In this document: positions 30,379-39,073 of the stretch, piece by piece
Numbering within the stretch: position 1 is the first letter of the stretch
Layout of the letters: every line of letters begins with the position of its first letter
Source: Planctomycetota bacterium
GTDB lineage: Bacteria; Planctomycetota; UBA1135; UBA2386
NCBI GenBank assembly: GCA_028281765.1
Contig: JANQJF010000102.1
Span: 124,001-188,000 of the forward strand
Direction: 5' to 3'
DNA: 64,000 nucleotides
The notes under the pieces: generated by a model
Database searches by the model: none
Told to the model about the DNA's origin: nothing
Seen by the model: the letters and a program-made list of their open reading frames with translations, nothing else
Translations under genes and position numbers: made by a program

Positions 30379-31971
30379 CTACTTGCCTTCAGGAGGCCAG
30401 ATCTTGGCGACCGCGTCGATCGGGATCACGTAGCCGATGGAAGGGGTGATGTTGCCGTCGTCCATGCGCTGCACGGCCGTCACGATCCCGATCACCCGAC
30501 CGGTGGCGTCCGTGACGGGCCCACCGCTGTTGCCGGGGTGTACGGCGGCGTCGACCTGCAAGAACTGCTCGACCTTGCGGCTGAGGATGCCCTTGAACGT
30601 CGACGCGACCACGGTGTCGTCCTGCCCCTGCACGACGCGCTTGCCGAGCGGGAACCCGAACAAGAACACCTCCGCGCCTTCGGGCGGGGCCTGCCGGTTG
30701 ATGTCGAAGCCGGCGATCGACGGCATGCCGTCGAACGGTTCGATCTTGAGCAGCGCGAAGTCGTTCTGCTCGTCGTGCACCTGAGCGACGACTCGCGCGG
30801 GATAGCGCTGCCGCTCGTTGTTGAACACGACGTCGACCATCGTCGTGGGCTCGACGAACTTGCCGTCGATCTCCAGCTCGGTCGCGAACGTGTCGCCCGC
30901 CTCGATCACGTGCGCGTTCGTCAGGATCCAGCCGTCCTTCGACACGACGAATCCGGATCCGCTCTTTTGGTCCGTCGCGAGGATCTCACCCTCGCCGCCG
31001 AGCCGAAACGTCTGGCGACCGTCGGTGTCGAGCTCGGAGCGCACGACCTCCTCGCCGTCGCGCTCCTTGAACTGCACGGAGGTCTCGATGAACACGACGG
31101 CCTCGCGCACGGCGCTGACGCCCTGTAGCTTGGCCCGCTCCAGATTGACCGGGTTGAAGAGGTCGAGACTCGCGTTCGTCGCCTCGAGCCGTTTCTGCAG
31201 CTGCGCGATCGTCTCTGTGTCGCCGCGCTCAACTTTCTGAATCCGCGCAAGCAGATCGGTCTTCTCGCGCTGGAGCCGCTCGCGCTCGCCTAGCCACTCC
31301 TGCTGCTGCTCCTGCAGGCTCGTGTTCGTGCGTTGCAGCTCTCCCTGGAGCTTCGCGTTGAACGCCTCGAGGCGGGCGATCTCGCGTCGGCTCTGCTCGT
31401 TCAACTCTTCGAGCTGACGCGCGTTCTGATCCGCGAGATACCACGCGGTGCCACCACCGAGCAGCAGCACCGCGACCGCGACCCAGGAGAACAACGTCCG
31501 GTTGCTGCGCGTGTGCTGATGCACCACCGACTTGACGTCATGGTCTTCTTCGAGACCCACCGCCTCGCGCACCATCTGAATCGTGCTCTCGCCGAACTTC
31601 GGCGCGACGTCGGCCGCTTCGACGAGCTGCGTGTGCGACATGTCCTGCCGCTTCTGGATGACGAACTTCGGGCCGGAGGTGCCGACGCCGATCAGGTCAC
31701 CGGACTTGAGCGCCTTCTCCTGCACCCGGATGCCGTTGACGTAGGTGCCGTTCGTCGAGCCGAGGTCCGACAAGAGCGGTTCGCCGTCGCGAAAGCTGAG
31801 CCGCATGTGGTGCGCCGAGACCGACGCGTGCGAGTCGGCGCCGAGGCTCACGTCGTTGTCATTCGCACGACCGACGGTGAGCCCCTCTTCCGGATGAATG
31901 TCGATCCAAGGCGGCAGACCCTGGACGTGCACGGGCTTCAGCGCCCAGTGATTCTGCGGGTTTGACGACAC
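30379..31971 (-). CDS. FHA domain - transmembrane - trypsin-like (DegP-type) serine protease, copy 1
   Basis: 530 residues, GTG start. FHA domain at about 25-105: LTVGRANDND, SVSAHHMRL and SDLGSTNGTYVNG are its phosphothreonine-binding loops. One membrane helix at 159-181 is followed by a Glu/Gln/Arg coiled coil (182-275), then an S1C protease domain with His354 (TNAHVIE), Asp404 (NDFALLK) and Ser482 (HPGNSGGPV). No PDZ domain follows. Inferred topology: FHA in the cytoplasm, coiled coil and protease outside the membrane. A -10-like TAAGAT six bases before the GTG suggests a leaderless transcript. Tandem paralogue of the next gene; the start-site context is conserved too. Confidence 0.88.
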   Translation of the reverse strand: MSSNPQNHWALKPVHVQGLPPWIDIHPEEGLTVGRANDNDVSLGADSHASVSAHHMRLSFRDGEPLLSDLGSTNGTYVNGIRVQEKALKSGDLIGVGTSGPKFVIQKRQDMSHTQLVEAADVAPKFGESTIQMVREAVGLEEDHDVKSVVHQHTRSNRTLFSWVAVAVLLLGGGTAWYLADQNARQLEELNEQSRREIARLEAFNAKLQGELQRTNTSLQEQQQEWLGERERLQREKTDLLARIQKVERGDTETIAQLQKRLEATNASLDLFNPVNLERAKLQGVSAVREAVVFIETSVQFKERDGEEVVRSELDTDGRQTFRLGGEGEILATDQKSGSGFVVSKDGWILTNAHVIEAGDTFATELEIDGKFVEPTTMVDVVFNNERQRYPARVVAQVHDEQNDFALLKIEPFDGMPSIAGFDINRQAPPEGAEVFLFGFPLGKRVVQGQDDTVVASTFKGILSRKVEQFLQVDAAVHPGNSGGPVTDATGRVIGIVTAVQRMDDGNITPSIGYVIPIDAVAKIWPPEGK

Positions 31972-31977
31972 TTCCGC

Positions 31978-31983
31978 ATCTTA
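31978..31983 (-). promoter_or_regulatory. -10-like element TAAGAT for FHA protease copy 1
   Basis: TAAGAT on the minus strand ends six bases before the GTG at 31971. Hexamer and spacing are identical to the promoter of copy 2 and near-identical to that of the sigma factor gene. Confidence 0.45.
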
Positions 31984-32023
31984 CCGAACGCGGACGAGTC
32001 GGCCATCCGCACGGTGACCCGCG

Positions 32024-33619
32024 TCAGTTCTTGGGCGGCCAGATCTTGCTCAGCGACGCAATCGGAATCACGTAGCCGATCGAAGGCGTGATGTTGCCCG
32101 CATGCACTCCGACCGAGCGCACGATGCCGATCACCCGACCCGTGGAATCTGTGACGGGGCCGCCGCTGTTGCCCGGATGCACCGCGGCGTCGACCTGCAG
32201 GATCTTGTCTTCGTACTGCCGACTCAGGATGCCCTTGAACGTCGACGCGACGACCTTCTCGAGTTCTCCGTAGAGGAGATCTCGCCCCAGCGGGAACCCG
32301 AACAGGAAGACCTCGGACCCGGCCGGCGGTGCCGGTTGCTGAATCGTGAAACCGTCGATGAACGGCATGCCGTCGAACGGCTCGATCTTCAACAGAGCGA
32401 AGTCGTCCTCCTCGTTGTGGATCTGCTTGACGACCTTCGCGGGGTATCGCTTCGCCGTGTCGTTGAACACGACCGCGACGTAGACGGACGGTTCGAGAAG
32501 GTGACCGGCCACCATGTGCGGGCCTTCGGAAACCGGCGACTCGATGACGTGTGCGTTGGTGAGGATCCAGCCGTCCTTCGAAACGACGAAGCCGGAACCG
32601 GTCGCATCGGCGACGACGACGTGTTCGCCTTTGCCACCGAGCTGCACCGGCGGGTCTTCGCCCTCCTTCTCCTTCCGACGGAGGAACTTGCCGCCGCCGG
32701 GCTCCTGCATGCGCGTCTTGGTCTCGATGAACACGACCGCGTCGCGAACCTTGCTGACGCCTTCGAGCTTCGCGCGCTCGAGGTTCAGCGGGTTGAAAAG
32801 CTCGAGGCTCCGGTTGGTCTGATCGAGCTGCGAACGCAGGTTCTCGATCGTCTCCGAGGAGGCCTTGCCCCCGGCCTCCATCTTGGCGATGCGTGACTTC
32901 AGCTCGGCCCGCTCGGTCTGCAGTCGATTGCGCTCGGCGTCGAGCTGCTGCTGCTGCTCACGGAGTCGCGAGTCGGTACCCTGCAGCTGCTCGCGCATCT
33001 CCTTGTCGAACTCTTCGAGTCGCGCGATCTCTCGCTTGCTTCGCTCTTCGACTTCCTCGAGCTGCTTCGCGTGCTGATCCGCGAGATACCACGCGACTCC
33101 ACCGCCGATCAACAGCACCGCGACCGCGACCCAGGTGAACAACGTGCGGTTGCTACGCGTGTGCTTGTGCACGACCGAGGTCACGTCGTGATGCTCTTCG
33201 AGGCCGACCGCTTCGCGCACCATCTGGATCGTGCTCTCGCCGAACTTCGGCTGCACGTCCGCGGCTTCGACGAGCTGCGTGTGCGACATGTCCTGTCGCT
33301 TCTGCACGACGAACTTCGGGCCGGAGTTCCCGATCGCGACCATGTCGCCGGACTTCAGGGGCTTCTCCTGAACCCGAATGCCATTGACATACGTGCCGTT
33401 GGTCGAACCGAGGTCCGACAACACCAATTCACCGTTGCGAAACGTCATCCGCACGTGGTGCGCCGACACCGACGCGTGGGAATCCGCTCCGAGGGTCACG
33501 TCGTTGTCGTCCGCGCGACCGATCGTGAGTCCCTTCTCCGGGTGGATGTCGATCCAGGGCGGCAGACCCTGGACGTGCACGGGCTTCAGCGCCCAATGAG
33601 TTTCGGGGTTCGACGACAC
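32024..33619 (-). CDS. FHA domain - transmembrane - trypsin-like serine protease, copy 2
   Basis: 531 residues, GTG start. Same architecture as copy 1: FHA loops (LTIGRADDND, SDLGSTNGTYVNG), a membrane helix near 159-181, a coiled coil, then the protease with TNAHVIE (His), EDDFALLK (Asp) and VHPGNSGGPV (Ser). The two proteins are nearly identical in the FHA-juxtamembrane part and diverge most in the coiled coil and in a Lys/Glu-rich insert before the protease. This suggests a shared phospho-input with different lumenal partners. It is transcribed divergently from the sigma factor and kinase genes, 59 bases away, through an inverted repeat holding both -10 elements. Confidence 0.88.
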   Translation of the reverse strand: MSSNPETHWALKPVHVQGLPPWIDIHPEKGLTIGRADDNDVTLGADSHASVSAHHVRMTFRNGELVLSDLGSTNGTYVNGIRVQEKPLKSGDMVAIGNSGPKFVVQKRQDMSHTQLVEAADVQPKFGESTIQMVREAVGLEEHHDVTSVVHKHTRSNRTLFTWVAVAVLLIGGGVAWYLADQHAKQLEEVEERSKREIARLEEFDKEMREQLQGTDSRLREQQQQLDAERNRLQTERAELKSRIAKMEAGGKASSETIENLRSQLDQTNRSLELFNPLNLERAKLEGVSKVRDAVVFIETKTRMQEPGGGKFLRRKEKEGEDPPVQLGGKGEHVVVADATGSGFVVSKDGWILTNAHVIESPVSEGPHMVAGHLLEPSVYVAVVFNDTAKRYPAKVVKQIHNEEDDFALLKIEPFDGMPFIDGFTIQQPAPPAGSEVFLFGFPLGRDLLYGELEKVVASTFKGILSRQYEDKILQVDAAVHPGNSGGPVTDSTGRVIGIVRSVGVHAGNITPSIGYVIPIASLSKIWPPKN

Positions 33620-33625
33620 GCCCGC

Positions 33626-33653
33626 ATCTTAGCCGGCCGGGTGAAGTCGTCAC
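33626..33653 (-). promoter_or_regulatory. promoter for FHA protease copy 2 (leaderless)
   Basis: On the minus strand GTGACG (33653-33648; four of six -35 positions), a 16-base spacer and TAAGAT (33631-33626) end six bases before the GTG start. It overlaps the promoter for the sigma factor on the other strand. Confidence 0.5.
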
Positions 33654-33670
33654 GAGAGCCGGGCTAAGAT
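33641..33670 (+). promoter_or_regulatory. promoter for the ECF sigma factor (leaderless)
   Basis: GTGAAG (33641-33646), an 18-base spacer and TAAGAT (33665-33670) end eight bases before the ATG at 33679. The 10-base sequence GGCTAAGATG (33662-33671) is the exact inverted copy of 33625-33634, so the two divergent promoters share one element. Confidence 0.5.
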
Positions 33671-33678
33671 GATTCCCG

Positions 33679-34296
33679 ATGACCGCAGCGGACGACGAAA
33701 CGACGAAGTGGCTGGCCCGCCTGGAGGACGGTGATGAAGCCGCACTCGAGTGGTTCTTCTCCGCCATGCGGGACAAGCTCCGGCGCATGGTCCACTACCG
33801 GCTCGACGCGCGTCTCACCGGGCGCGTGGACGAAGACGACGTGCTGCAGGAAGCGTGGCTGGACGCGGTGCAGCGGATCGAGTCGTTCCGCGCCAACGAT
33901 GCGACCGAGGTGTTCGTCTGGCTGCGACGCATCGTCGGTCAGACTCTGGTCGATCTGCATCGACAGCACCTGGGAGCCAAGATGCGATCTGCGAATCAGG
34001 AAGTCCGCCTGTCGCACCTCGCGCCGCGCGCCAACTCGGCGACGATGTCGGCGATGCTCGTCGCGAGCCTGACTTCGCCCAGCGGCGCCGCGATGCGCGC
34101 CGAGGCCAACGCCAGCCTGATCGACGCGATCGAGGGCATGGACCCGGTCGACCGCGAGATTTTGGTTCTCCGCCACTTCGAAGAGTTAGGAAACGACGAG
34201 GTCGCGGCCGTATTGGAGCTCACCCGATCGACGGCGAGCTACCGATACATCAAGGCACTCGCCAAGTTGAAGGCGATCCTCGACTCCGACTCATGA
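33679..34296 (+). CDS. ECF-type RNA polymerase sigma factor
   Basis: 205 residues. Region 2 includes DEDDVLQEAWLDAVQRIESF (core binding, -10 recognition), and region 4 is the C-terminal helix-turn-helix with ELTRSTASYRYIKALAKLK. The RRMVHYRLDARLTGRVDEDD segment is typical of the planctomycete/acidobacterial ECF subfamily that sits beside Ser/Thr kinases. The stop overlaps the kinase ATG by four bases. No anti-sigma gene is present, so the kinase is the likely control, as known for this ECF type. Targets are unknown. Confidence 0.9.
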   Translation: MTAADDETTKWLARLEDGDEAALEWFFSAMRDKLRRMVHYRLDARLTGRVDEDDVLQEAWLDAVQRIESFRANDATEVFVWLRRIVGQTLVDLHRQHLGAKMRSANQEVRLSHLAPRANSATMSAMLVASLTSPSGAAMRAEANASLIDAIEGMDPVDREILVLRHFEELGNDEVAAVLELTRSTASYRYIKALAKLKAILDSDS

Positions 34297-37205
34297 CCGC
34301 GCACGAAGACGAACGGCACCCGCTCGAGCAGCTCGTCGAGGAATTCCTCGAGCGCACGCGGCGCGGCGAGCGGCCGACGATCGACGAGTATGCCGCGGCG
34401 TATCCGGAGCACGCGGACGAGATCCGCGAAGTGTTCCCCGCCATGGCCGCGGTCGAGACGCTGAAGGCCGAGACGAGTGACGCCTTCGCCGGGCTGGACC
34501 CCGAGTCGATCGAGTCGCTCGGCGACTTCCGCATCATCGGGCCGATCGGCCACGGCGGGATGGGCGTCGTCTACGAAGCCGAACAAGTGACGCTCGGGCG
34601 GCGCGTCGCACTCAAGGTCTTACCGCGGCAAACCGTTCGCGACGACTTCCGACGCCAGCGATTCGAGCGCGAGGCGCAGACGGCGGCCGCGCTCCACCAC
34701 ACGAACATCGTGCCGATCTTCGGCACCGGCGAAGTCGACGGTCACCACTTCTACGTGATGCAGCTGATCCGAGGCGTCGGACTCGACCGCATCCTCGCGG
34801 CGCTGCGCGGCGACCGACCACCCCAGCCGCACTCCACCACCAACTCGATGCTCGGCGACGTCGTCTCGCAGCTGCACTACGACGAACTCGATCCGTCCTC
34901 GTCGGCGACTTCGACGTCGATCGAACCGATCGCGAACGAAGAGTCCGAAGGCGGTCACTCCGCATCGACGAAGCGACCGGCACCGCTCGGCCAAGCCGCG
35001 TACTACCGCAACATCGCGCGCGTCGCGCACCAGCTCGCCGACGCTCTCGGCTACGCACACTCGCAAGGCACGCTCCACCGCGACATCAAGCCCGCGAACC
35101 TGTTGCTCGACGGGAACGGCACCGCGTGGATCACGGACTTCGGTCTGGCGAAGGCGCTCGAGCAGGCCGACCTAACGCGTTCTGGCGACGTCGTCGGCAC
35201 GCTGCGATACATGGCGCCGGAGCAGCTCGAGGGTGACTTCGATGCGCGCACCGACATCTACGCGCTCGGCCTGACGCTCTACGAACTCGCATGCTTGCAG
35301 CCCGCGTTCGGCGGGCGGGATCGCGCGAAGCTCCTGGCCGCGATCGCCGAAGGCCGATTCCCGCGCGTGCGGAAGCAGAATCCGTCCGTGCCGCGCGACC
35401 TCGCGACGATCATCGAGAAGGCCTGCGCCCCCGAACCCCGCGACCGCTACCGCACGGCCCACGATCTCGTGGACGACTTGGAGCGGTTTCTCGAGGATCG
35501 GCCGATCCGCGCGCGCCGCATCTCGGCGGTCGAGGCGACCTGGCGTTGGTGCCGCCGCAATCGCGCCATCGCGGCGTTCGCGCTCATTTCCCTGTTCGCC
35601 GTGTTCGCGGCGGCGGGCACGGGCTGGGTGTTCTACGTGCAGAAGTCGGGCGCCCTGCAGGCCGAGGGCGAACGCCGTCGCGAAGCGCAGGAGGCGCAAC
35701 GCCTCGCGAACGCGAACCTCGCGCTGAGCCTGGAGGCCTTCGCCGTCCTGTTCGACGAGGTCTGCGGCCGCGATCCGTTCTTCGCGACGGTCGAGCAAAG
35801 TGACGACGAAGAGTTCGAAATCGTCACGCCCACGACCGTGTCGGACCACGACCTCGCGCTGCTGCAACACATCCTCGGCTTCTACAACCGCTTCGCCGAG
35901 CAGAACGCCGAGAACGCGGAGCTGTCGCAGGAGATCGCGGCCGCACAGTGGCGGATCGGGGACATCCAGCATCGCCTCGGTCATCACGACGCCGCGGAGA
36001 CCGCGTACCTCGAAGCGATCGTGCTACTGGACGACTCGACTGCGAGCTCGGATCCGGATCTGCGGCTCGTCGAACTCCACAACGCGTTGGGCGCGGCGCT
36101 CGTGGCACAAGCCCGCTTCGCGGACGCCGTGGAGGCCCTCGAGGCCTCGATCGAGATCCTCGATTCGTTGCCGTCCGAGCAGGCTGCCGACCCGTCGATT
36201 CGGCTCACGCGCTTGCGGACTCACAACACACTCGGACTCGCCATGGGTGCGAGCCAGTCCGGGCACGAGCGGCCCGGGATGGGTCGTCGCCGAGGCCCCC
36301 CGCGCGACGGTCGACGCGGACCACCTCGCGATTTCGACCGACGCCGGCCGCCGCACCCCCGCGACGGCGGACGACGCGGACCGCCGATGCCCCGTGGCGA
36401 ACCCCGGCACACCCCTGACTACCTCCAGCAACACCAGACCGCTCTCGCGATCGCCGAACAGCTGCTCGCCGATTCGCCGGAGGAACCCGAATACCGACTC
36501 GCGATGGCGCGGACGCGCCGCTACCTGGCACAGCAGAGTCGACGCATCCAGCCGATCGGGCTGAAGGCGCATCACCTCGAGACGGCGATCACGCTGCTCC
36601 GCGAACTCGTCGCCGAGTTCCCGAACGCCGCGGAGCTCGAATACGAACTCGCCACGACTCTGGTCTCGACGATTCGTCGCAGCCGCCCGGAGCCTGGCCC
36701 CCTGCGAGTCGACGAGGAAACGCGCGCCTACCTCGACGAGGCCAGCCGCCTGTTCGACCACCTCGTGCAGACCAACCCGTCGATTCCCGAGTTCCGTTCC
36801 TCCCTCGCCGGAAGTTTCCACGCCATCGGGCGCGCCGCATGGGACGCCGAGGATTACGTCGCGGCAGAGGCGCACCTGCGTCTTTCGGTGACCCGTTGGC
36901 GTGAACTCGCGGAGCGCTATCCGCAAATCCCCAGCCACGCCGCGCACTGGTCGTTCGCCACTCTCAGCCTCAGCCAGCTCCTCACTCGCGTGCTCGACCG
37001 ACCCGAGGACGCAGTCGCCCTGCTCGAGGACCTGATCGACGAACTCGAACGGTTCGGCGAGAGCCTCGATCCGGACGAGCGACGCCGCCACAACCTGTTG
37101 GCGCAGATTTACATGTCGCTCTCCCACTCGCTGCGCGCGCTCGGCCACCACGACGCGGCGGACGACGCGCGCCGACGTGCCCGCGAACTCGAGCGACCCC
37201 GCTGA
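34293..37205 (+). CDS. membrane Ser/Thr protein kinase with TPR C-terminal region
   Basis: 970 residues from the ATG at 34293. A helical N-terminal segment (1-75) is shared by kinases of this ECF class. Kinase domain about 78-400: glycine loop GHGGMG, Lys108, HRDIKPAN (Asp264), DFG (Asp282) and APE-type MAPEQLEGDF. A Ser/Thr/Glu-rich insert (about 175-232) interrupts the domain before HRD. One membrane helix at about 424-446 is followed by TPR-like repeats (AETAYLEAIVLLDD, AVEALEASIEIL and later pairs). Residues about 660-706 are an Arg/Gly/Pro/Asp-rich low-complexity insert made of RRGPP-like units. Probable substrates include the FHA proteases, sigma factor or both. Confidence 0.9.
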   Translation: MTAHEDERHPLEQLVEEFLERTRRGERPTIDEYAAAYPEHADEIREVFPAMAAVETLKAETSDAFAGLDPESIESLGDFRIIGPIGHGGMGVVYEAEQVTLGRRVALKVLPRQTVRDDFRRQRFEREAQTAAALHHTNIVPIFGTGEVDGHHFYVMQLIRGVGLDRILAALRGDRPPQPHSTTNSMLGDVVSQLHYDELDPSSSATSTSIEPIANEESEGGHSASTKRPAPLGQAAYYRNIARVAHQLADALGYAHSQGTLHRDIKPANLLLDGNGTAWITDFGLAKALEQADLTRSGDVVGTLRYMAPEQLEGDFDARTDIYALGLTLYELACLQPAFGGRDRAKLLAAIAEGRFPRVRKQNPSVPRDLATIIEKACAPEPRDRYRTAHDLVDDLERFLEDRPIRARRISAVEATWRWCRRNRAIAAFALISLFAVFAAAGTGWVFYVQKSGALQAEGERRREAQEAQRLANANLALSLEAFAVLFDEVCGRDPFFATVEQSDDEEFEIVTPTTVSDHDLALLQHILGFYNRFAEQNAENAELSQEIAAAQWRIGDIQHRLGHHDAAETAYLEAIVLLDDSTASSDPDLRLVELHNALGAALVAQARFADAVEALEASIEILDSLPSEQAADPSIRLTRLRTHNTLGLAMGASQSGHERPGMGRRRGPPRDGRRGPPRDFDRRRPPHPRDGGRRGPPMPRGEPRHTPDYLQQHQTALAIAEQLLADSPEEPEYRLAMARTRRYLAQQSRRIQPIGLKAHHLETAITLLRELVAEFPNAAELEYELATTLVSTIRRSRPEPGPLRVDEETRAYLDEASRLFDHLVQTNPSIPEFRSSLAGSFHAIGRAAWDAEDYVAAEAHLRLSVTRWRELAERYPQIPSHAAHWSFATLSLSQLLTRVLDRPEDAVALLEDLIDELERFGESLDPDERRRHNLLAQIYMSLSHSLRALGHHDAADDARRRARELERPR

Positions 37206-37301
37206 CGCGACGTCAGAAATCGTCGAATCCACCTAGGAGAGGAGTCCCGCGCGCCCGTGTAGGAGCAGGTCCCTGCTTCGCCACACTCGAAAGGACTCCC
37301 C

Positions 37302-38981
37302 GTGAAAGCACTCCGAATCACCCTCCTGGCCGCGATGTCGCTGGCGGCTCCGCTCCTCGCCCAGGGCGGCGGCGGTCCCCCGGGAGGAGGCCCGCCGGCG
37401 GTGCCGCCCGTGCCGACGCCCCCGCAGAACCCGATCACGGAAGCCAAGCGCGTCCTCGGCAAGATCCTGTTCTGGGACGAGCAGCTGTCGAGCGACAACA
37501 CGATGGCCTGCGGCACCTGCCACCTGACCGAGATCGGCGGGGCGGACCCGCGACCCGCAAACCACCCCGGCCCGGACGGCCTGCTCGGCACCGCGGACGA
37601 CATCCGCGGCTCGCGCGGCGTCGTCCGCTCGGACGAGAACAACGACTACGTCGAAGACGCGAACTTCGGCTTCGCCCCCGGCGAAACCAATCGCTATGCG
37701 CAGACCTTCATGGGGGGACTGTGGTCGCCCACGCAGTTCTGGGACGGGCGTGCGAACGGCACGTTCGTCGATCCCGACACCGGCTTGGTGACGATCCCAG
37801 CCGGCGGCTCGCTCGAGAACCAGGTTCTCGGCCCGCCACTGAGCGACGTCGAGATGGCCCACGAGTCGCGGGACTGGGACCAGATCACCGCGAAGCTCGC
37901 CGACGTGAAGCCGCTGGCACTCGCGACGGATCTGCCGATCGACATGGCCGTCGCCATCTTCAACAACCCCGATGGCTACCCGGCGCTGTTCCAGAACGCG
38001 TTCGGTTCGAGCGAGATCACCGCGCAGCGCATCGCGTTCGCGATCGCGACCTACGAGCGCACCCTCGTCGCCGACCAGACGCCGTGGGACGCGTTCAACA
38101 ACGGCCAGCAGAACGCGCTGACGCAGAACCAGCTGCAGGGCCTCAACTTCTTCGCGAACTCGGTGTGCTCGCAGTGCCACCAGGCGCCGCTGTTCAGCGA
38201 CAACCAGTTCCACAACATCGGCCTGCGTCCGTGGCAAGAAGACGACGGTCGCCGCGGCGTGACCGGCAACTTCGGAGACCGCGGTAGCTTCAAGACGCCT
38301 TCGCTCAGAAACGTCGGGCTGCGCACGCGCCTGATGCACAACGGTCGCATCACGAGCGTCGCGGACGCGCTGAACTTCTACCGGTCCGGCGTGCAGGCAG
38401 GCACGGGACACGTCCAGTTCAACGACGGGCAGGATCCGCGCGTGCGGAACATCGCGATTCCGCCGAACGTCCTGCCGGCGCTCAACGACTTCCTCACCAA
38501 CGCCCTCACCGACCCGCGGGTCGCGAACGGGACCTTCCCGTTCGATCGCCCGACGCTCCTCGGCGAGCGCCAGGCGGATCGACCCGAGGTGTTCGGCGCT
38601 GGGTTCCCAGGGACGGGCGGCTTCGTGCCGCAAATCCTCGCCAACAACCAGATGGTCACGAACAACCCCGACTTCCGCGTCGGTGTCGCGAATGGCCTCG
38701 GTGGTGCGCCAGCGGCTCTGCTGCTCGCGCTCGACCGCTCCGCGCCGGGCACGATGTTCGGCTCGGTTCCGATCCACGTCGACCTCGCCCAGTTCGTCAC
38801 CTCGGTTCCGCTCGTGCTCACGGGCGCAGCCCCGGGCTCGGGCGTCGCGACGTGGAAGCTCCCGATCGGAGACGATCCTGGCGCCGTGGGGCTGCAACTC
38901 ACCGGCCAGTGGCTCGTCGCCGATCCCATTTCCCCACAAGGCGTGTCGAGTTCTTCGGGCGCCACCTGGACAGTCTTCTAG
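37302..38981 (+). CDS. diheme cytochrome c peroxidase (MauG/CcpA family)
   Basis: 559 residues. GTG start eight bases after the Shine-Dalgarno AAGGA. Signal peptide 1-20, then a Gly/Pro-rich linker. Two heme c sites, CGTCH (Cys70-Cys73-His74) and CSQCH (Cys289-Cys292-His293), with the peroxidase-family segments LGKILFWDEQLS, QFWDGRAN, IAFAIATYERTL and KTPSLRNVGL. The enzyme reduces hydrogen peroxide or oxidises a partner in the periplasm. Residues about 455-559 are extra, a beta-rich module ending in QWLVADPISPQGVSSSSGAT that resembles the end of the secreted protein at 20473. Such a tail is not part of the peroxidase family. Electron donor unknown. Confidence 0.88.
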   Translation: MKALRITLLAAMSLAAPLLAQGGGGPPGGGPPAVPPVPTPPQNPITEAKRVLGKILFWDEQLSSDNTMACGTCHLTEIGGADPRPANHPGPDGLLGTADDIRGSRGVVRSDENNDYVEDANFGFAPGETNRYAQTFMGGLWSPTQFWDGRANGTFVDPDTGLVTIPAGGSLENQVLGPPLSDVEMAHESRDWDQITAKLADVKPLALATDLPIDMAVAIFNNPDGYPALFQNAFGSSEITAQRIAFAIATYERTLVADQTPWDAFNNGQQNALTQNQLQGLNFFANSVCSQCHQAPLFSDNQFHNIGLRPWQEDDGRRGVTGNFGDRGSFKTPSLRNVGLRTRLMHNGRITSVADALNFYRSGVQAGTGHVQFNDGQDPRVRNIAIPPNVLPALNDFLTNALTDPRVANGTFPFDRPTLLGERQADRPEVFGAGFPGTGGFVPQILANNQMVTNNPDFRVGVANGLGGAPAALLLALDRSAPGTMFGSVPIHVDLAQFVTSVPLVLTGAAPGSGVATWKLPIGDDPGAVGLQLTGQWLVADPISPQGVSSSSGATWTVF

Positions 38982-39002
38982 ACTGACCTGCTCTCGCACG
39001 GG

Positions 39003-39042
39003 CCGCCGTCATCCGCAAACCAACGGGTGACGGCGGTTCTTT
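39003..39042 (+). terminator. intrinsic terminator after the cytochrome peroxidase gene
   Basis: A 12-pair stem (39003-39014 with 39025-39036; one G-T pair) encloses a ten-base loop and is followed by TTCTTT. It lies 21 bases after the stop codon and immediately before the promoter of the GNAT gene. Confidence 0.75.
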
Positions 39043-39061
39043 GTACGGACTCTCCGACGAG

Positions 39062-39067
39062 TACACT
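39062..39067 (+). promoter_or_regulatory. -10-like element TACACT for a leaderless GNAT transcript
   Basis: TACACT ends six bases before the GTG at 39074. A -35-like TTGTAC lies 15 bases upstream of it. No Shine-Dalgarno is present. Confidence 0.45.
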
Positions 39068-39073
39068 CGCAGC

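Noticed and set aside
33750..34292. N-terminal extension of the kinase frame across the sigma factor gene
   Set aside because: The sigma factor is clear in the other frame. The kinase begins naturally at the overlapping ATG at 34293.
37233..38999. 588-codon open frame antisense to the cytochrome peroxidase
   Set aside because: The peroxidase frame has a Shine-Dalgarno, signal peptide and both CxxCH motifs; the antisense frame has no recognisable feature.
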